A DNA stretch of 64,000 nucleotides, taken from CAMTWZ01 sp041749075. GTDB lineage: Bacteria; Bacteroidota; Rhodothermia; Balneolales; HLUCCA01. The stretch is taken from the NCBI GenBank assembly GCA_041749075.1, contig JBGTBY010000035.1, positions 354,093-418,092 on the forward strand. The letters are read 5' to 3'. The first letter of the stretch is position 1; each line of letters starts with the position of its first letter. Below the pieces are notes generated by a model that was not told where the DNA came from, did not search any database, and saw only the letters and a list, made by a program, of their open reading frames with translations. Made by a program: the position numbers and the translations under genes. Positions 62,601 to 64,000 of the stretch are shown in pieces.

Positions 62601-63008
62601 AGCCGTCATGCCGAATTCGCGAACGAACTTGTGAAAGCCGGTGGTATCGCAGGTGTTGGCGCGCACGGTCAGCTCGAAGGACTCGGATATCATTGGGAGC
62701 TCTGGTCCATGCATTCAGGCGGGATGTCGAATCACGACGCCCTTCGCACGGCTACCTTGCTTGGTGCGGAAGCCATCGGACTGGATGGTGACCTGGGCTC
62801 CATCCAAACCGGAAAACTGGCGGATCTGATCATCTTGGATGAGAATCCACTGGCCGACATCCGCAACACGAACACCATCCGCTATGTCATGAAAAACGGA
62901 CGTCTGTATGATGGGAACAGTTTGGATGAGGTGTATCCGCGCACGCGGGCGTCGAATCTGAACTTCTGGGTGGATGCGCCGGGCGCGGTGCCGGGAGGGA
63001 AAGAGTAG
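59634..63008 (+). CDS. TolB-type propeller fused to amidohydrolase, secreted
   Basis: A 1124-residue exported protein (MNLLLSLFLLISPAASD). Residues about 45-650 hold many WD40/PD40-like units with SPDGK and YSPDGKRILFTSDRSG patterns, a TolB/DPP-type propeller. A Lys/Glu-rich linker follows near 660-690 (KKDETKTDKKDETTKEDEDK). The last ~430 residues are an amidohydrolase: FVDTHGHMWPAW metal site, TIKMYL lysine, GHEHSF and AGVGAHGQLEGLG (His in place of the usual Asp, as in this subfamily), then IQTGKLADLIILDE. ATG 59634 is chosen because it opens the signal peptide. Probably periplasmic; substrate unknown. Confidence 0.88.
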   Translation: MNLLLSLFLLISPAASDTTATADSSKTVKATKDLPLEPGRTVEFTATEGTWMSIDISPDGKTVVFDLMGDLYTVPFTGGTATRITEGLAMDTHPRYSPDGKRILFTSDRSGNENLWIKDLDSDEYTQLTKSTNENFPSAEWTPDGEYVIGAKGRRIPKLWLYHRTGGAGAQLTKGADSWKTIDPAVSPDGRYVYYSQRTGAWNYNAQLPQYQVGVYDRENATTRTLTSRYGSAFTPVVSPDGKFLVYGSRYETHTGLVLRDLASGEERWIAYRIQRDDQESIGTMGVLPGMSFTPDSKEIVTTWDGKLWRVPVAGGNAIEIPFTAEVNIDMGPAVLFKYPISDEREATVTQIRDGVPSPDGKHLAFTALNKLYVMEIPNGTPRRVTSMDVVEAQPTWSPDGQSLVYVTWDGKEGHLYRVSPFARRATAPQKLTTAGAVYSSPAWSFTGDRIVMIRGAARALRESAGPNAFAASEDLVWMSARGGELTLIDKASGRSNPHFVKGNDRIYLNQGSQGLISIRWDGTDTRTHLKVTGITTFGTIDGDDDHGHILPESMSMEMKEPQTPSNASWIRMAPVGDQALALINNEVYTVTLPYVGEAPTISVSNPESSSFPARKLTQIGAQFPSWSHDAKKVHWSIGNAHIIYDLSAAKAHEDSLKAAKKDETKTDKKDETTKEDEDKKDEDKKPSTYEPMEFRIKVMYQRDMPEGTIVLRNARIVTMNGDDVIERGDVLVVNNRIQGVGAAGSLNVPSGARDMDMTGKTIVPGFVDTHGHMWPAWGIHKTQVWNYAANLAYGVTTSRDPQTATTDVLTYADMVEAGMMPGPRVYSTGPGLGFWGYNIQDLEHARRAMKQYSEYYDTKTIKMYLTGNRKQRQWIIQAAREQNIMPTTEGGLDWKTNVTQLLDGYPGHEHSFPIYPIYSDILKTVAESKMAYTPTLLVSYGGPWAEEFFYATERPYHDEKLRRFTPYTELAGKSRRRGAWFMPEEHVFSRHAEFANELVKAGGIAGVGAHGQLEGLGYHWELWSMHSGGMSNHDALRTATLLGAEAIGLDGDLGSIQTGKLADLIILDENPLADIRNTNTIRYVMKNGRLYDGNSLDEVYPRTRASNLNFWVDAPGAVPGGKE

Positions 63009-63023
63009 GTTTTCTTTCGTTAA

Positions 63024-63047
63024 GAGGTGGGGCTGAAGCCCCACCTC
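63024..63047. repeat. Hairpin gaggtggggct/agccccacctc
   Basis: A perfect 11-bp stem with a 2-nt loop, 15 bp after the amidohydrolase stop. It shares aggtgggg/ccccacct with the hairpin at 3890-3911, so these may be copies of one dispersed element. No T run follows. Confidence 0.8.
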
Positions 63048-63079
63048 GGGATGAATTGAGGAATTTTACTGGGAGCCTG

Positions 63080-63096
63080 CCTGCCGGCGGGCAGGG
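63080..63096. repeat. GC-rich palindrome cctgccggcgggcaggg
   Basis: A short ctgcc/ggcag stem in the AT-rich stretch after the amidohydrolase. The rest of 63048-63194 shows no gene or other clear signal. Confidence 0.6.
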
Positions 63097-63194
63097 ATAA
63101 GGGTCGTAAAGGGGGATATTTTGATCTCCCTCGTTAGCAACTCTTTTCCTCTCGGTAATTTCTTACAGATGGAAGTTTCCCAAAAGCACAACGT

Positions 63195-63668
63195 CTACTC
63201 AATGCTCACGGGAACACCATTTACGCTATAAAAGAGGTCATACATTCCCAATGTGGTAAACAAGTTATATCCTCCAAACAGAGATGTACGCGTATCTTTA
63301 TGAAGATTATATTTGACTGTGCTATAATACCCGGATCCAACAGCTCTATACCGAGTCGTATACAATTTATTTTCGAGTAGTTTGTGAACGACAATATCCA
63401 TTCGGGTGTCGTTCATATTCCAGTAAAGATCTAAACCAGGTTCATTATTAAATGAGAATCCGACCTTAACGTAGTTGGTATCTGGTAAAAAATATTGTTT
63501 GCCAACTATTATGTAGTTGTCTCTATCTAGTCTCAGAAATGTGACCTGATCACCAGTAATTTGATTCGTGATAAATACCCTGTAACCGATTACATGGTCA
63601 ATTAGTATCACCCTAGCGGGTGCATAGAATATGCACAATAGTAATACAATGAATATGTATTTCCTCAT
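63195..63668 (-). CDS. Hypothetical exported protein
   Basis: A 157-residue AT-rich gene with a hydrophobic N-terminus (MRKYIFIVLLLCIFYAPARV), a signal peptide or membrane anchor without lipobox. The rest is beta-like and rich in Tyr, Asn and Asp (YNLHKDTRTSLFGGYNLF). No family recognised. It lies between the TolB/amidohydrolase gene and an IS3-type element and may belong to an insertion-prone region. Confidence 0.55.
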   Translation of the reverse strand: MRKYIFIVLLLCIFYAPARVILIDHVIGYRVFITNQITGDQVTFLRLDRDNYIIVGKQYFLPDTNYVKVGFSFNNEPGLDLYWNMNDTRMDIVVHKLLENKLYTTRYRAVGSGYYSTVKYNLHKDTRTSLFGGYNLFTTLGMYDLFYSVNGVPVSIE

Positions 63669-63685
63669 AAAATCACATTTACCAT

Positions 63686-63808
63686 TTACTGATATTCCTC
63701 GATTTTATCAGTTCGATTAAACCCTTTCCACAAGCCATATCCCATAAGGAACTGAAGGAATAATGACAATGCAAGATAGAAGATTGACCGTGGTGTTTCC
63801 CTATCCAT
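63686..63808 (-). CDS. Small membrane protein or remnant truncated by an IS
   Basis: A 40-residue frame, MDRETPRSIFYLALSLFLQF then LMGYGLWKGFNRTDKIEEYQ, with one clear transmembrane helix. The frame stays open upstream through 63862 to the edge of the IS3-type inverted repeat, so it may be the end of a longer gene cut by the insertion. It stops 17 bp before the ATG of the hypothetical exported protein. Evidence is limited to reading frame and helix. Confidence 0.4.
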   Translation of the reverse strand: MDRETPRSIFYLALSLFLQFLMGYGLWKGFNRTDKIEEYQ

Positions 63809-63862
63809 TCCATCGATAATTGAAACAGATGGTTGATTTGAATGGATTCGTATGTGAACAGA

Positions 63863-63886
63863 TGAGGTGGTTCGCTTTTTCGGACA
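63863..63886. repeat. Putative IS3-family terminal inverted repeat
   Basis: tgaggtggttcgctttttcg then gaca, beginning TG and ending with a GGACA-type sequence like many IS3-family ends, 24 bp before the transposase stop codon. The opposite end is outside the window, so the repeat cannot be confirmed. Confidence 0.6.
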
Positions 63887-63910
63887 GCGTTTTGGTTTTG
63901 GATAATTGTC

Positions 63911-64000
63911 TCATGAGGCAAGCCGGTAGCGCTGCATAGGCGTCATGTCGTCGATCGAGGAATGCCCCCGACCCTCGTTATAGAACCTAATGTAGTCATC
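63911..64000 (-). mobile_element. IS3-type transposase (rve integrase core), C-terminal end
   Basis: The last 29 residues of a transposase reading into the window edge: DDYIRFYNEGRGHSSIDDMT then PMQRYRLAS, stop tga at 63913-63911. YN..R.HSSI..MTP is the conserved end of the DDE integrase core of IS3-family orfB proteins. The N-terminal part lies beyond 64000. Confidence 0.85.

Noticed and set aside
63679..63921. 80-codon minus-strand frame beginning within the IS end.
   Set aside because: It starts inside IS sequence and shows no helix or motif; another frame across the same DNA has a clear membrane helix.
1..64000. tRNA, rRNA or riboswitch genes.
   Set aside because: I looked for tRNA-like cloverleaf ends, rRNA stretches and well-known riboswitch cores and found none I could support.

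Overview
The window is a chromosome segment of roughly even base composition from a Gram-negative bacterium. It most resembles the Bacteroidota/Chlorobiota/Rhodothermota/Ignavibacteriota (FCB) group. Pointers are a DUF4837 lipoprotein, PorV/PorQ-like barrels next to an Asp-box/FlgD-type secreted protein, a FISUMP lipoprotein, the bacillithiol enzyme BshC, many short lipoproteins, few Shine-Dalgarno sites, and two putative promoters of the form TTGNNA-17-TAATTT. Species cannot be named from the sequence alone.

Layout. 1-5.4 kb: the 3' part of a threonine synthase with an extra LeuA-type regulatory domain, a secreted amidohydrolase, a small lipoprotein, an orphan OmpR-type regulator and an esterase. 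5.4-19.5 kb: bioB on the plus strand meets a 13 kb minus-strand operon of fourteen almost entirely overlapping genes, trpE-trpS-trpG-trpD-trpC-trpF-trpB-trpA-DUF4837-bioF-(bioH-like)-bioC-bioD-bioA. It is headed by a classical trp attenuator: a 15-residue leader peptide with three consecutive Trp codons, an antiterminator and a terminator with a U tract. 19.5-24.4 kb: an outer-surface operon (Ig-like lipoprotein, Asp-box/FlgD protein, two PorV-like barrels) and a thioredoxin-fold lipoprotein. 24.4-30.3 kb: a minus-strand envelope/isoprenoid/aromatic run (aroE, pgeF, dxr, rseP, psd, pssA) plus a START-like protein. 30.5-35.2 kb: an outer-membrane barrel, an RND/MMPL transporter, tmk and a PspC protein. 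35.2-39.3 kb: an AT-rich accessory island with a FISUMP lipoprotein, unknown genes, a decayed IS1595-type transposase and a zinc-ribbon/deoxyribosyltransferase-like protein that could be a defence effector. 39.4-42.1 kb: 5-formyl-THF cyclo-ligase, bshC and a DUF151 nuclease-family protein. 42.2-49.5 kb: nuoABCDEFGH behind a promoter whose spacer is a perfect palindrome. 49.6-59.5 kb: a Ser-rich modular lipoprotein and four tandem paralogous lipoproteins. 59.6-63 kb: a TolB-propeller/amidohydrolase fusion. 63.2-64 kb: small AT-rich genes and the end of an IS3-type element running off the window.

Beyond the genes, the striking pattern is a set of short-period (7-8 bp) degenerate repeats. At three places an array just after a stop codon is followed 35-60 bp later by its reverse complement, placed just before, or running into, the start of the next secreted-protein gene. 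A heptamer version lies inside the bioA reading frame. The trp leader and these inverted arrays are the observations I would check first.
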